Positions 18,853 to 28,235 of a stretch of DNA of 36,692 nt are shown here, piece by piece. Source of the DNA: Verrucomicrobiota bacterium (lineage in GTDB: Bacteria; Verrucomicrobiota; Verrucomicrobiia; Limisphaerales; AV2); assembly GCA_003218515.1 (NCBI GenBank), contig QHNT01000162.1, positions 1 to 36,692 of the forward strand, in the 5' to 3' direction. The translations under genes were made by a program, and so were the position numbers. Every line of letters begins with the position of its first letter. Positions within the stretch are counted from its first letter, which is position 1. Under the pieces are notes generated by a model. That model did not search any database, was not told the origin of the DNA, and was given only the letters and a program-made list of their open reading frames with translations.

Positions 18853-20535
18853 TTATTCCCGCTTCTTTGCGGCGTCGGAGTTGGACGCGGCTGCTTTGAT
18901 ACCCAGCGCGATCATTCCGTCCAGGTCCGCGGGCGGATAACGCAGCAGCGGAAACAATTTCTTCAGTGCCGGCATCGTACTGGCAGTCGTTTCAAAGTCG
19001 GCGACGCCGACCCTGGCTTTGCCTGCGATATTGAAATGCAACAATTGTCCCGCTTCAACGTGCGCCGGCAGCTTCACTTTGAGCGTCGTCTCGGTCTTCT
19101 TCTCCGCGACGACGTTGTTTTCCAGAGCGAAATCATCGACGAGACCGACGGGCGAGACGGTGATGGGACCATCGTATTCGCGCCGCGCTGCGGTGACCTT
19201 GATTTCAAAGCTGCCGTTGCTCGCCGCTTCGACCCGGTTCGTCTCGACGCTGAGCGTGAAGCCGGGCTGGAACGGCTCAATTTGGATGCGATACAGGAGA
19301 TCGGGCCCGCCTTGGCGATTCAGTTCTTCGACAAGCAGACGGTATGTGCCGTCCTCGCTGAACTTGTTCGTAAGCGTGCCTTCGTTTGCGCCGGAGATAT
19401 CGGCCTCGCCCAGTTGCTTGCCATCGGCGTTGAAGAGGCGCATGAACAAATCGCACGGCGAACCGAGGCTGCGAGTCCTGCCGGAGAAAACCAGGCGCTG
19501 GTCCTTGGCGGCCGGGAATTCAAACCAGTCGCGGTCTTTTGGTCTGGCAAAGCGCCCGTTGACAACCGAGGGAACTAGGACCTTCGTCGCCGTTTCCGGC
19601 GTGTCGTCCGGTTCGACTTCCAGCAACTCCGGGAATTGGCTGGCCGTCAGGGTGACGAAACCGGAGCCGTGGCTGCCGCGAAATTTCACGTTCAACGGCA
19701 CTCGCGTCGCGTTTTCCGGCACGCGCAGGTTGACCGGTCGCACGCCTTCGATGTTGCGGCCGACGAAAATAAGTTTGGTCTCTGCGCCTTGTCGGGCGCC
19801 GAGAGGGAACGGTGCGCTGGCCAGTGGGAAGCTTCCAACGCGCAAGCGGTAGTGATACTTCGGCCCGCCTTGATAGCCGATGTCGCGCAACTCGATGAGG
19901 TATCGCCCGGCCGACGGCGCTGTGAAATTGAAGCGCGCATCGGAACCGATTGCTGGATCGTCGTCACAGTAAATCAGTTCCTTGCCGGCCGCGTCGAGCA
20001 GGCGCACGACCGGGTCGAGCGGCGAGCCCAGACGATTCGCGACGACCTCGACCGCCACGCGCTGGCCTTTTTTCGCGCGAAAGGCATAGTAATCAAAACT
20101 CGTCTCCTCACAGTTGCCATCGACGGCCACCGGCAGTTTCAATTCCTGCGCCGAGGCAATCGTTTTGTTCGTCCCGCTCTTTGTCACGTTTGGCAGGTCG
20201 TCGATCATGAACAAGTGCAGGTCGGAAGCGCCGTTCGTCGTCGTAAGCTGCACCGCGCGGACGCCGAGCGGGACATCTTTCGGAATCGAAAGTTGGAATG
20301 TGACTTTGCCGGAGACAGGGTCATTTGTTTTGTCAGACGAGACGCGGGCCACTTTTGCCGGGAAACTGGTCCACAACTCCTCGGCGCCGTTCAGATTTTC
20401 GCCCGAGAAAGTGACGGTGGTGGTTTTACCAGGCGACACAGCGGAAGGAGAGGCGTAATGCAAGTTTGGATTTTTACCAAAAGCAGCGTAGGACGATAAG
20501 GCTGCGATCGAGACAAGCAAAAATCGGTTAGTCAC
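18853..20535 (-). CDS. Secreted protein with two PPC domains
   Basis: A 560-residue exported protein; the N-terminus is a signal peptide (FLLVSIAALSSYAAFG). An Ig/IPT-like domain (SAVSPGKTTTVTFSGENL) comes first, then two bacterial pre-peptidase C-terminal (PPC) domains at about 145-232 (DYYAFRAKKGQRVAVEV ... YLIELRDIGYQGGPKYHYRLRV) and 330-415 (DWFEFPAAKDQRLVF ... YRLLVEELNRQGGPDLLYRI), then a further beta-sandwich. No catalytic domain is present, so a binding or scaffold role outside the cell is likely. The GTG at 20535 was chosen because frames further upstream overlap the DUF1501 gene. In Planctomycetes and Verrucomicrobia such genes follow DUF1549 and DUF1501 genes, as here. Confidence 0.85.
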   Translation of the reverse strand: MTNRFLLVSIAALSSYAAFGKNPNLHYASPSAVSPGKTTTVTFSGENLNGAEELWTSFPAKVARVSSDKTNDPVSGKVTFQLSIPKDVPLGVRAVQLTTTNGASDLHLFMIDDLPNVTKSGTNKTIASAQELKLPVAVDGNCEETSFDYYAFRAKKGQRVAVEVVANRLGSPLDPVVRLLDAAGKELIYCDDDPAIGSDARFNFTAPSAGRYLIELRDIGYQGGPKYHYRLRVGSFPLASAPFPLGARQGAETKLIFVGRNIEGVRPVNLRVPENATRVPLNVKFRGSHGSGFVTLTASQFPELLEVEPDDTPETATKVLVPSVVNGRFARPKDRDWFEFPAAKDQRLVFSGRTRSLGSPCDLFMRLFNADGKQLGEADISGANEGTLTNKFSEDGTYRLLVEELNRQGGPDLLYRIQIEPFQPGFTLSVETNRVEAASNGSFEIKVTAARREYDGPITVSPVGLVDDFALENNVVAEKKTETTLKVKLPAHVEAGQLLHFNIAGKARVGVADFETTASTMPALKKLFPLLRYPPADLDGMIALGIKAAASNSDAAKKRE

Positions 20536-20559
20536 AAGGCGGACGAGTTCTCGAGCATT

Positions 20560-20597
20560 GAGGGGGAGAGCGCGCCCGAAGGGCGGGTGAGGGGGAG
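20560..20597. repeat. Fragment of the CT/GA-rich palindromic family
   Basis: GAGGGGGAGAG, then a small hairpin CGCCC-GAA-GGGCG (20573-20585), then GGGTGAGGGGGAG. It resembles the right half of the element at 9852-9914 and lies in the 131-bp gap between the DUF1501 and PPC-domain genes. Confidence 0.5.
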
Positions 20598-20666
20598 TTC
20601 GGACGCCTTCTGAATCGCCAAACAGAGGAGGTTCATTGGCAGGGAAAAGGTGGGTGCGGTCCGCGG

Positions 20667-22076
20667 CTAAACCAGGACATCCATTACCGGTTTGCCCTCG
20701 GAGATGAGCACGGGGCGGTTGCCCACGGCGCGCACTTCCGTGTGCGGATCGATGCCGAGCAGATAGAAGATGGTTGCTGCCAGGTCGTCCGGTCGCACGG
20801 GATTTTCCGCGGGGTACATGCCGTTTTTGTCGGAGGCGCCATAGATAAACCCGCGCTTCACGCCGCCCCCGGCCAGCAACGTCGTGTAGCACTGCGGCCA
20901 GTGGTCGCGACTGGCGTTTTCGTTGATCTTCGGCGTGCGACCGAATTCGCCCATCCAGACCACCAGCGTGGTCTCGAGCAGACCGCGCGAGTCGAGGTCC
21001 GCGAGGAACGTCGGCAGCGTCTGATCAGTGAGCGGCAGGTGATACTTCTCGATGATGGGGAACATCCGCGTGTTGTTGAACCCGTGCGTGTCCCAGCCGC
21101 CCTCGGTCGTGCTCTGGCCGCCGATGTTGCCGGAGAAATAGACGGTGACGAACTTCACACCCGCCTCGACGAGCCGCCGAGCGAGCAAACAGCTCTGGCC
21201 GTAAGTGTGCCGGCCATAATCATCGCGCAACTTTTCCGGCTCAGACGAAAGGTCAAACGCGTTGCGCAGCCGCTCCGAATTCAACATCGCCAGCGCCTTG
21301 TCGTAATAGGCATCGAGTCCGCGCGCGGCGGCGGAGATGTCGAGCAGGTGCGATTGTTCGTCGATGAGCTTCTGCAATTCGCGGCGTTGTTCGAGTCGCT
21401 CGTAGGTCAGGTTCGCGGGCAGGCTCAGTTCCGGCAGTTTGAAATTCGCGTTGTTCGGGTCCTGCGTGAAGAGCAGCGGGTCGTGTTCCTTGCCCAGAAA
21501 ACTGGCGTGCTGCCCGGGTGTCACCGAACCGTCGCGAATGACGTAGGGATACGCGACGAAGGTCGGCACTTCTCCGGTGGTTGGCGCGAGTTTGTCCACT
21601 ACAGAACCGTAGGCGGGAAACAGGTCGAGCGAATCGCGCAGGCGAATGTCGTCCACCGGCGGCGCGTGGCCTGAGAGCGCGTAATACGACGCCGAGTTGT
21701 GGTTCTTCATCGTATGGTGCATGGAGCGGATGAGCGTGACTTTATCCATGACCTTCGCGAGGCGCGGCAGTCGGTCGTTGATCTGGATGCCGTCGGCGCT
21801 GCTGGCCATCGGCTTGTGCGGCCCGCGGATGCCTTCGGGCGCGTCCGGTTTCATGTCGAACATGTCGAGGTGGCTCGGCCCGCCGAACTGGTAGAGAAAG
21901 ATCACCGACTTCGCGCGCGGCTTCGGGCCCTTCCCTTTCGCCCATTCCTCAGCGCGCAACAAACCGGGCACGGTCAAACCGAGCAAACCGAGCCCGCCGA
22001 CCTTCAACAAATGCCGGCGCGTGAAGCGGGCTTCGTGAAAACTGCAACAAGCGAAGGAATGTTTCTGTTTCCTCAT
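20667..22076 (-). CDS. DUF1501 family protein (sulfatase-like, Tat-exported)
   Basis: A 469-residue member of the DUF1501 family, which shares the alkaline phosphatase/sulfatase fold. A Tat signal RFTRRHLLKVGGLGLLGL is at the N-terminus. Family motifs are SVIFLYQFGGPSHLDMFDMKPDAP, IRSMHHTMKNHNSASYYALSGH, EGGWDTHGFNN, VVWMGEFGRTPKIN and RDHWPQCYTTLLAGGGVKRG. These Asp/His motifs are the predicted metal ligands; no substrate is known. The ATG at 22076 lies 16 bp after the stop of the DUF1549 gene. The genes form the standard pair in which DUF1549/DUF1553 and DUF1501 proteins are cotranscribed. Confidence 0.93.
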   Translation of the reverse strand: MRKQKHSFACCSFHEARFTRRHLLKVGGLGLLGLTVPGLLRAEEWAKGKGPKPRAKSVIFLYQFGGPSHLDMFDMKPDAPEGIRGPHKPMASSADGIQINDRLPRLAKVMDKVTLIRSMHHTMKNHNSASYYALSGHAPPVDDIRLRDSLDLFPAYGSVVDKLAPTTGEVPTFVAYPYVIRDGSVTPGQHASFLGKEHDPLLFTQDPNNANFKLPELSLPANLTYERLEQRRELQKLIDEQSHLLDISAAARGLDAYYDKALAMLNSERLRNAFDLSSEPEKLRDDYGRHTYGQSCLLARRLVEAGVKFVTVYFSGNIGGQSTTEGGWDTHGFNNTRMFPIIEKYHLPLTDQTLPTFLADLDSRGLLETTLVVWMGEFGRTPKINENASRDHWPQCYTTLLAGGGVKRGFIYGASDKNGMYPAENPVRPDDLAATIFYLLGIDPHTEVRAVGNRPVLISEGKPVMDVLV

Positions 22077-22092
22077 GTGTCTATTTGTGGTT

Positions 22093-24645
22093 TCATTTTC
22101 GCAACACAAATTCCTTCGAGTTCAACATTGCCCAAGCCAGGTCTTCGAGCGATCGGCGCTTGTCTTTTGATTTTTCCAACAGGGTCACGGCTTTGCTCAA
22201 TTCCTTTCCGGTCGGCGAACGAGTCAGCGCGGTCCAGTAAAGCTCCTCCACCTGTTCGCGGTCTGATTTTCCCGACACGAGCAATTTCGTGAGGCGATTG
22301 TCCGCGTCGTCGAGCAGCTCGTTGATGGCCGGGCCGCTGATCATCTGAAATGCCTGGCCCATTGTGGTGTCGCCGGAGCGCTCGCATTCGCAGGTCAAGA
22401 GCCGCGGCGGTTTGCCGAAGGTCTCGAGAAAAGTGTCCACTTCGCTCATCTTCTGGTCGCGCTTGCGCTCTGCCAGAGCGCCGGGCAGTTGTGCCGCGCG
22501 GAGGCCGGGGGGATAGCCGTAGAATCTTACGGGCACGCCCGTGACTTCGCTCTGGCAATCGAGCAGTTGCTCGGCCGTGAGACGGCGCACATAAGCGCGA
22601 GAAAAATTCATGTCATCCTCGCCGTTTGTTTCGTTCGGAATGGCCGACAACTGATATACGCGCGAAGTCACGATGAACCGGATCAGGCAGCGCAAATCGA
22701 ACCTGTGGTTCACGAAATCAGCGGCCAGCGCGTCAAGCAGCGCCGGATGCGACGGGGGGTTCGTCGCGCGAAAGTCATCGATCGGGTCAACGATGCCGCG
22801 GCCCATCAAGTGAAACCAAACACGGTTCACCTGCGCGCGGGCGAAGAATGGATTGCTCGGCGACGCGACCCACTCGGCCAGCGCGGCGAGTTCATCAACG
22901 GCTTCTGCGCCGTGGCGAGATTGTGAATTGTCCAACCCACCCCTGACCCCTACCCGAACCTCGTTCGATCGCGGCTGATCACGCTCCCCTGCTTCGGAGG
23001 CCTTGGGGGTGGGTTCGCCGGCCAGTTCTTCGATAGAAAGCGTCAGCGGGTTCGTCACCCCAAGAAACCGCGAATGCGCCGGTTTGCCGCTGCGTGGATT
23101 CTTCACTTCGCCTTTGTCCGCGACGTAAACGATTTGCTCGCCCTTGAACTCGTGGCCGTCGTTGTTGTCGCGCCGGCGGTTCTCCAGAACTTTGTAGCTC
23201 ACCCGCGCAAACACGTCCGCCCAGTCGTAGTAATCGTCCTGCGTCCAGTGGTCGAACGGATGATTGTGGCACTGGGCGCAGCGCAGTTGCGTTCCGAGGA
23301 AAACCTGCGCCACGGCCTCGGCGCGGGCGACGGGCTCGCGAATCGCGCGATAAAAATTCGCCGGCGGATTGAAATAGCTGCTGCCGCGCGCGGCGATCAG
23401 TTCGCGCGCGAACTGGTCGAGCGGCTTGTTCTCGGCGATGCTCTGGCGAATCCAGCGGTGAAACGCTTCGATGCCTTTACGGTCGAGCAGGCGTTCCTCG
23501 GCGCGCAGCAAGTCGGCCCACTTGAGCGCCCAGAAATCGGCGAACTCCGGGCGTTCGAGCAATCGGTCGATCAAGCGGGCGCGTTTCTGTAGCCGCCGAC
23601 GTGAGGAGGCGCTGGCCAATTTGGGATTCCGGATTTCGGATTTCGGATTTTGAAGAATGAGCCTCCCCAAGGACTTCCCCTCACCGGACCATGCGGCCAC
23701 CCTCTCCCCATCGGATGGGGAGAGGGACGGGGCGAGGGGCGCTAGGTCTTCGTTGACGAACCTCTTCGCTTCCTCAGCCGTGGGGAGAATACCGAGCAAA
23801 TCGAGATAAGCGCGCCGGATGAATTCATTGTCGGTGCACAGGTCCGACGGGTTGATGCGCAACGCGCGGAGCTTCGCGAAAATTTGATCGTCGATGTAAT
23901 TGTTCGCCGGCGGATTTTTCCAGACGAAGCCGGGGCGCGCGGGCATGAACGCGAGCCGCACCGGCACTTGCGCCCGGAGGTAGCGAACGAGCACGGTCGT
24001 CTCGCCGGAACTCTGTCGTTGCACGACCCCATCGTGCGTGACGTTGACAAGGCCGTTGGCTGTTTCGTAAACGGCCATCCGTGTCGCGTCGCGGATGGAG
24101 CCGTCTGAAAAAACGGCGCGGGCGTGCAATTGGATTTCATTTGTCGGCTCGAACAGAATTTTATCGGTCGGCGAAACCTCGAGTCGTTCCAGCGTGGGCG
24201 CCCCGGGCGGATCGGGCGGCAGGCCAGCGGTGATCCAGTCACGCAGAACCTTATATTCTTCGGAATTTTTTTTGAACCGCTGGCCGCCTTCGTGCGCGAT
24301 TTGCGCGGTGGGCTTGAGGAGGAGGAGGCTTTGGTCCGGGTCTTCCGGATTCGTGCGGCGACCAAACGCGTCGCGCGTCAGGGCTTGGTAATCCCATTCC
24401 GGGTCTTCGCCACGGAGTGAGAGCTTGAAACCGGCCTTGCCGTTGGCGTTGCCGTGGCACTGACCGGCGTTGCAACCTGCCTTGGACAACACAACCATCA
24501 CGTCGTTGTGGAAGGAGATTTTGCCTGCCGACGGATCGGCGGAGCGGGCTGGCGCCTGCAGGATGAGCGCCACGATCAGCCGCCCGAATACGCTGGAGAC
24601 TGCGCGGCCAAGGCGCGCGAATGAACTGTGCAAAGGGGTTCTCAA
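22093..24645 (-). CDS. DUF1549/DUF1553 protein with haem-binding motifs and in-frame repeat inserts
   Basis: An 850-residue secreted protein typical of Planctomycetes and Verrucomicrobia. After a signal peptide it has a cytochrome-like CNAGQCHG (Cys58, Cys63, His64), a Big_2-like domain (about 155-240), DUF1549 (NNYIDDQIFAKL ... LRAEERLLDRKG ... CAQCHNHPFDHW, with Cys456, Cys459, His460) and DUF1553 (ARAQVNRVWFHLMGRGIVDP ... ALTRSPTGKEL). The two motifs suggest haem c binding, though the first has four residues between its cysteines instead of two. It starts at TTG 24645; an in-frame stop just upstream rules out a longer form. Three repeat elements (22934-23015, 23589-23666, 23677-23739) are translated in frame and add about 80 residues not found in the family core. 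Confidence 0.9.
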   Translation of the reverse strand: MRTPLHSSFARLGRAVSSVFGRLIVALILQAPARSADPSAGKISFHNDVMVVLSKAGCNAGQCHGNANGKAGFKLSLRGEDPEWDYQALTRDAFGRRTNPEDPDQSLLLLKPTAQIAHEGGQRFKKNSEEYKVLRDWITAGLPPDPPGAPTLERLEVSPTDKILFEPTNEIQLHARAVFSDGSIRDATRMAVYETANGLVNVTHDGVVQRQSSGETTVLVRYLRAQVPVRLAFMPARPGFVWKNPPANNYIDDQIFAKLRALRINPSDLCTDNEFIRRAYLDLLGILPTAEEAKRFVNEDLAPLAPSLSPSDGERVAAWSGEGKSLGRLILQNPKSEIRNPKLASASSRRRLQKRARLIDRLLERPEFADFWALKWADLLRAEERLLDRKGIEAFHRWIRQSIAENKPLDQFARELIAARGSSYFNPPANFYRAIREPVARAEAVAQVFLGTQLRCAQCHNHPFDHWTQDDYYDWADVFARVSYKVLENRRRDNNDGHEFKGEQIVYVADKGEVKNPRSGKPAHSRFLGVTNPLTLSIEELAGEPTPKASEAGERDQPRSNEVRVGVRGGLDNSQSRHGAEAVDELAALAEWVASPSNPFFARAQVNRVWFHLMGRGIVDPIDDFRATNPPSHPALLDALAADFVNHRFDLRCLIRFIVTSRVYQLSAIPNETNGEDDMNFSRAYVRRLTAEQLLDCQSEVTGVPVRFYGYPPGLRAAQLPGALAERKRDQKMSEVDTFLETFGKPPRLLTCECERSGDTTMGQAFQMISGPAINELLDDADNRLTKLLVSGKSDREQVEELYWTALTRSPTGKELSKAVTLLEKSKDKRRSLEDLAWAMLNSKEFVLRK
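22934..23015. repeat. In-frame AACCCACCCC inverted repeat in the DUF1549 gene
   Basis: AACCCACCCC (22934-22943) and GGGGTGGGTT (23006-23015) are perfect 10-bp inverted repeats enclosing about 60 bp. Read in frame they encode EPTPKASEAGERDQPRS and EVRVGVRGG, which break up the DUF1549-DUF1553 junction. Confidence 0.75.
23589..23666. repeat. Decayed R1 element with heptamer loop in the DUF1549 gene
   Basis: A left arm GTAGCCGCCGACGTGAGG at 23589-23606 and a partial right arm ATGAGCCTCC at 23657-23666 match the R1 elements at 8794-8884 and 13892-13992. The loop has four heptamers, GGATTCC, GGATTTC twice and GGATTTT (23624-23651). It is read in frame as part of LQNPKSEIRNPK. Confidence 0.8.
23677..23739. 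repeat. CT/GA-rich palindrome in the DUF1549 gene
   Basis: CCCCTCACC at the left and a 13-bp hairpin CCCTCTCCCCATC / GATGGGGAGAGGG (23700-23726) match the uvrA2 insert at 9852-9914 closely. It directly follows the R1 element, so two repeat elements sit side by side, both read in frame. Confidence 0.75.
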
Positions 24646-24858
24646 GTAATGATTTCAGTCGTCCATTTTCAATTGAAAATCAAGGCCGAATTCTCCAACC
24701 CGTGGTCTCTGACGCACCTTTTTAAGCTTGGGTACTTTAGCGGTTCGGGTAGAAAGTCCGTGTGTGAGCCTCAAAGCTTACGCCCGCCGAAAGTGGGGCT
24801 GTCTTTCAGCCGGATTGTGGTATGGTGAACGCATGTTAGCGACGAAAGGGCACCAGAC

Positions 24859-27264
24859 GTGAGAATCCTGATCTTTTTTTTGCTTTGTTTCAAACTGACG
24901 GTTGCCCTCGGGGCGGAACAGCCGGGCAGGACCGCGCAAAGTCCCGGCGGCACGGAGTCGGCTGGCAAGAGGACGCCGGCGCTCGTTGCGCCGGAAGCCA
25001 GCTCGACGAATGTCCTGGCTGCGCTGGACGATTTGATTTTACTGGAGCGCCGGTCGCGCAGCCTGCCGCCGGTTGAGGCGGTGCCCGATGAAGGGGCGAT
25101 CGCCCGTTGGACGGCCAAGGTTCTGGCGGAAGTGCATTATTTGCAGCAACCGTTGAATGACGAAATCTCCTCCAGGTTCCTCGATCGCTACCTGGCAACG
25201 CTCGACAATCTGCACCTGCACTTCCTCCAATCCGACCTGCAAGAGTTTGACCAGTATCGGACCGTGTTGGACGACCTGACCATTGCCGGAAAGACCGGCC
25301 CGGCGCGAGAGATTTTCAAACGGTTCCTGCAGCGCGTCGATCAGCGTGTCGCTTATGTCGCCGAATTGCTCAAGACCGAGCAATTTGAATTCATGGGCAA
25401 CGACCGCTTCTATATCGACCGCCGCAAGGCGCCTTATCCGAAGGACCTCGACGAAGCCAAACGACTCTGGCGCCTGCACCTGCGTTACGAGTATCTGCAG
25501 GAGAAGCTGAACCTCGAAAGACCGAAGGTGGCCGATGCCACCCGGCCCGGGACCAAGGAGAGGAAAAACGAAACCAACGCTGCTCCGGTGAATGCGCGTG
25601 ACGAGATCATCAAGACCCTCACCCGCCGTTACCAGCGGATTCTCCGCTTCTGGACGCTCGAGGAGGACGGCGGGGACGTGTTGCAGTTTTACCTGACGGC
25701 GTTGATGAATGTTTACGATCCGCACTCCGATTATCTCGGCAAATCCACGTTCGAAAACTTCGCCATGTCCATGAACCTGTCGCTGTTCGGCATCGGTGCG
25801 CTGCTGCAATCGGAGGACGGCTATTGCAAAATCAAGGAGCTGAAGCCCGGCCCCGCGATGCAGAGCCAGCAACTGAAGCCGGGCGACCGCATTGTCGGCG
25901 TGGCGCAGGGCGACGAACGTGAGCCGGTGGACGTGGTGGGCATGAAGTTGAGCAAAGTAGTGGACATGATCCGCGGGCCGAAAGGGACGAAGGTTCGTCT
26001 CACGATCATCCCGGCGGATGCGTCCGACCCTTCCACACGCAAGGAAGTGGCGTTGATCCGCGACGAAATCAAATTGGAATACGAAGAGGCCAAAGCGAAG
26101 GTTGTTGAAGTTCCGGGCAGGGAGGGAGCAACGGTGCGGCTCGGCCTCATCGATCTCCCGTCGTTTTACGCCAGCTTCGACGTCGCCAACGCCAACGGCA
26201 AGGCGACGCACAAAAGCACGACTGAAGACGTGGCCAAATTGCTGAAAAAACTGAAAGCGGAAAACGTGACCGGCGTCATTCTCGACCTGCGCCGCAACGG
26301 CGGCGGTTCGCTGGAGGAGGCCATCAACCTGACCGGCTTGTTCATCAAGGAGGGCGTCGTGGTTCAAGTCAAGGATGCGAAGGGCAATATCATCAAGGAC
26401 AACGATACGGACCCCTCCGTGCTCTATGATGGGCCGCTGATTGTGCTGACCAGCCGCTTCAGCGCCTCGGCTTCGGAAATCGTCGCCGGCGCGTTGCAGG
26501 ACTACGGCCGCGCGCTGATCGTCGGCGATTCCTCAACGCACGGCAAGGGAACCGTCCAGTCACTCATTCAACTGGAGCCGATTGTCCATCGGTTCAGCGA
26601 TTCCACCAACAATCCGGGCGCGCTGAAGGTGACCATTCGCAAGTTTTATCGCGCCAGCGGTTCCTCCACGCAATTGAAAGGCGTGGTTCCCGACATCGTG
26701 CTGCCGTCGGTGAGTAATTACGAGGAAGTCGGCGAGGCCGCGTTGGAGTACCCGTTGGCGTGGGACGAGATTCCCAGCGCGGCATATGAAAAGCTGGACC
26801 TGATCCAGCCGGTCCTGCCGGAACTGCGCAAGCGTTCAACCGAGCGCCTGGCCATCGACAAGGACTTCGCTTATTTGCAGGAAGACATCGCAACCTTCAG
26901 GAAATATCTCGCCGAAAAGAGCGTCTCGTTGAACGAGGAAGCGCGGCTCAAGGAGATGAAGGAGAACGAGGAAAAGGTCCAGGCACGCAAGAAGGAACGA
27001 AAGGCGCGCCACGAACCGGAGGAAAAAGTTTACGAATTGACGTTGAAACAGGTGGATTTGCCCGGCCTTCAGCAGCCGCCGGCCAAACCCACCGACTTAT
27101 CCGGAGCAGAAACGAAAAAAGATGACGCCAGTTCTGAAGATGAGGATGTCGATCCAGCGGACAAGGTCCCCGCCGTGGACGTCACTTTGAAGGAAACTAA
27201 ACGGATCCTGTTGGACCTCGTCGCGTTGTCAAACAAGGAGACCGCCGTCGCCGTGCATAATTGA
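24859..27264 (+). CDS. prc: Tail-specific (carboxy-terminal processing) protease, S41 family
   Basis: An 801-residue periplasmic protease of the Prc/Tsp type that degrades or trims proteins from their C-termini. It has a signal peptide (ILIFFLLCFKLTVALGA), a long helical N-terminal region, a PDZ domain (about 300-400, GIGALLQSEDGYCKIKELKPG ... LKPGDRIVGV), and the S41 catalytic domain with the serine in RFSASASE (533-540) and the lysine in HGKGTVQS (Lys563), 24-28 residues on as in E. coli Prc. A charged C-terminal region (KENEEKVQARKKERKAR) corresponds to DUF3340. The start is GTG at 24859 with GAAAGGG eight bases upstream. It is divergent from the DUF1549 gene. The length exceeds that of E. 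coli Prc (682). Confidence 0.94.
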   Translation: MRILIFFLLCFKLTVALGAEQPGRTAQSPGGTESAGKRTPALVAPEASSTNVLAALDDLILLERRSRSLPPVEAVPDEGAIARWTAKVLAEVHYLQQPLNDEISSRFLDRYLATLDNLHLHFLQSDLQEFDQYRTVLDDLTIAGKTGPAREIFKRFLQRVDQRVAYVAELLKTEQFEFMGNDRFYIDRRKAPYPKDLDEAKRLWRLHLRYEYLQEKLNLERPKVADATRPGTKERKNETNAAPVNARDEIIKTLTRRYQRILRFWTLEEDGGDVLQFYLTALMNVYDPHSDYLGKSTFENFAMSMNLSLFGIGALLQSEDGYCKIKELKPGPAMQSQQLKPGDRIVGVAQGDEREPVDVVGMKLSKVVDMIRGPKGTKVRLTIIPADASDPSTRKEVALIRDEIKLEYEEAKAKVVEVPGREGATVRLGLIDLPSFYASFDVANANGKATHKSTTEDVAKLLKKLKAENVTGVILDLRRNGGGSLEEAINLTGLFIKEGVVVQVKDAKGNIIKDNDTDPSVLYDGPLIVLTSRFSASASEIVAGALQDYGRALIVGDSSTHGKGTVQSLIQLEPIVHRFSDSTNNPGALKVTIRKFYRASGSSTQLKGVVPDIVLPSVSNYEEVGEAALEYPLAWDEIPSAAYEKLDLIQPVLPELRKRSTERLAIDKDFAYLQEDIATFRKYLAEKSVSLNEEARLKEMKENEEKVQARKKERKARHEPEEKVYELTLKQVDLPGLQQPPAKPTDLSGAETKKDDASSEDEDVDPADKVPAVDVTLKETKRILLDLVALSNKETAVAVHN

Positions 27265-27302
27265 AGCAGCCGCGGTTTGAGCCTTGGCGAACTGATTTCC
27301 CT

Positions 27303-28202
27303 TCACCTTTTCCGGACGGCCAGAAGCGCCGAAACATATCCCCAGACGATGCCACCGGCGAAGCCCACGCCGTGCGCCGCGTTGGCCACGTACGGAAAAA
27401 CTCCAGCCAGACAGAGCACGAACCAAATCACCGCCATCGTCACGGTGCTGCTGTGGAGGAACAGTCCGGAGGCCGGATCAAATTTTCCGCGCAACCAGAT
27501 GTAGCCGATCAATCCGTAAACGACGCCGGACATCCCGCCGAAGTCCGGCCCTTGCCACAAATATTGACCGAAATTGGAAAGGGCCGCGATGACCAGCACC
27601 AGGGCGGCCAGCACGCGCGTGCTCTGCCGGCGCTCGATCATCGTGCCGAGGTCGAGCAGCCACAGCATATTGAAAAGTATGTGCGGGATGCCGAAGTGAA
27701 TGAAAATGGGCGTGAACAATCGCCAGACTTCCCCGTGTCGAATCTCCGGCAGATCCTTCAGCCGCTCGACCACACCCCCCTCGATGATCCGCTCGGAAAT
27801 AAACATCCAGAGAATCGGTTTCTCATGCTCCCCGAAACTGGAAACGAGTGATGTGGTTACGGAAATGGCAATGAGGATTCCGGTCAGAAGGCCGGCGCCG
27901 CCGAACGGGAAAAGTTTGCGCCGATCGAAGAACCGTTTTTGAGCCGCCTCGTTCGCCTGTTGTTCCTGTTCCCGTTTCTGGCGGGCAATGCGGACGGATT
28001 GTTGATATTTCGGGTCCCCTGCATTTCCCTGATACTCCTTCAGCAGCACGGTCGCGGTGGCAATCTGGTCTTCCGCCTCGACCCACAGTTCCCACGTTCC
28101 GTCCCGGGCCGGTTCGATTCGATTGCCGATGCCTTGCGCGTAAAGGTAGTCGCCGAACTCGCGGGCGCTGGGCTCGGCTGGCAGGTGTCCGATCATTCGC
28201 AT
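27303..28202 (-). CDS. Rhomboid-family intramembrane serine protease
   Basis: A 299-residue GlpG-like protease. A soluble N-terminal region (about 1-100, with GDYLYAQGIGNRI and a long charged helix) precedes six or so membrane helices. The catalytic serine is in GGMSGVVYG (Ser225), the histidine in NAAHGVGFAGG (His277), and the HxxxN motif is HILFN (His174, Asn178), as in GlpG. It cleaves membrane proteins within the bilayer. The ATG at 28202 is preferred over an in-frame TTG at 28235 that nearly abuts the preceding gene. It is the last gene of the operon that begins at 32846, and it converges with prc (38-bp gap), where no terminator hairpin is visible. Confidence 0.92.
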   Translation of the reverse strand: MRMIGHLPAEPSAREFGDYLYAQGIGNRIEPARDGTWELWVEAEDQIATATVLLKEYQGNAGDPKYQQSVRIARQKREQEQQANEAAQKRFFDRRKLFPFGGAGLLTGILIAISVTTSLVSSFGEHEKPILWMFISERIIEGGVVERLKDLPEIRHGEVWRLFTPIFIHFGIPHILFNMLWLLDLGTMIERRQSTRVLAALVLVIAALSNFGQYLWQGPDFGGMSGVVYGLIGYIWLRGKFDPASGLFLHSSTVTMAVIWFVLCLAGVFPYVANAAHGVGFAGGIVWGYVSALLAVRKR

Positions 28203-28235
28203 GAGCCAGTCTGGTGTCGCTAACGCTTCAGGCAA

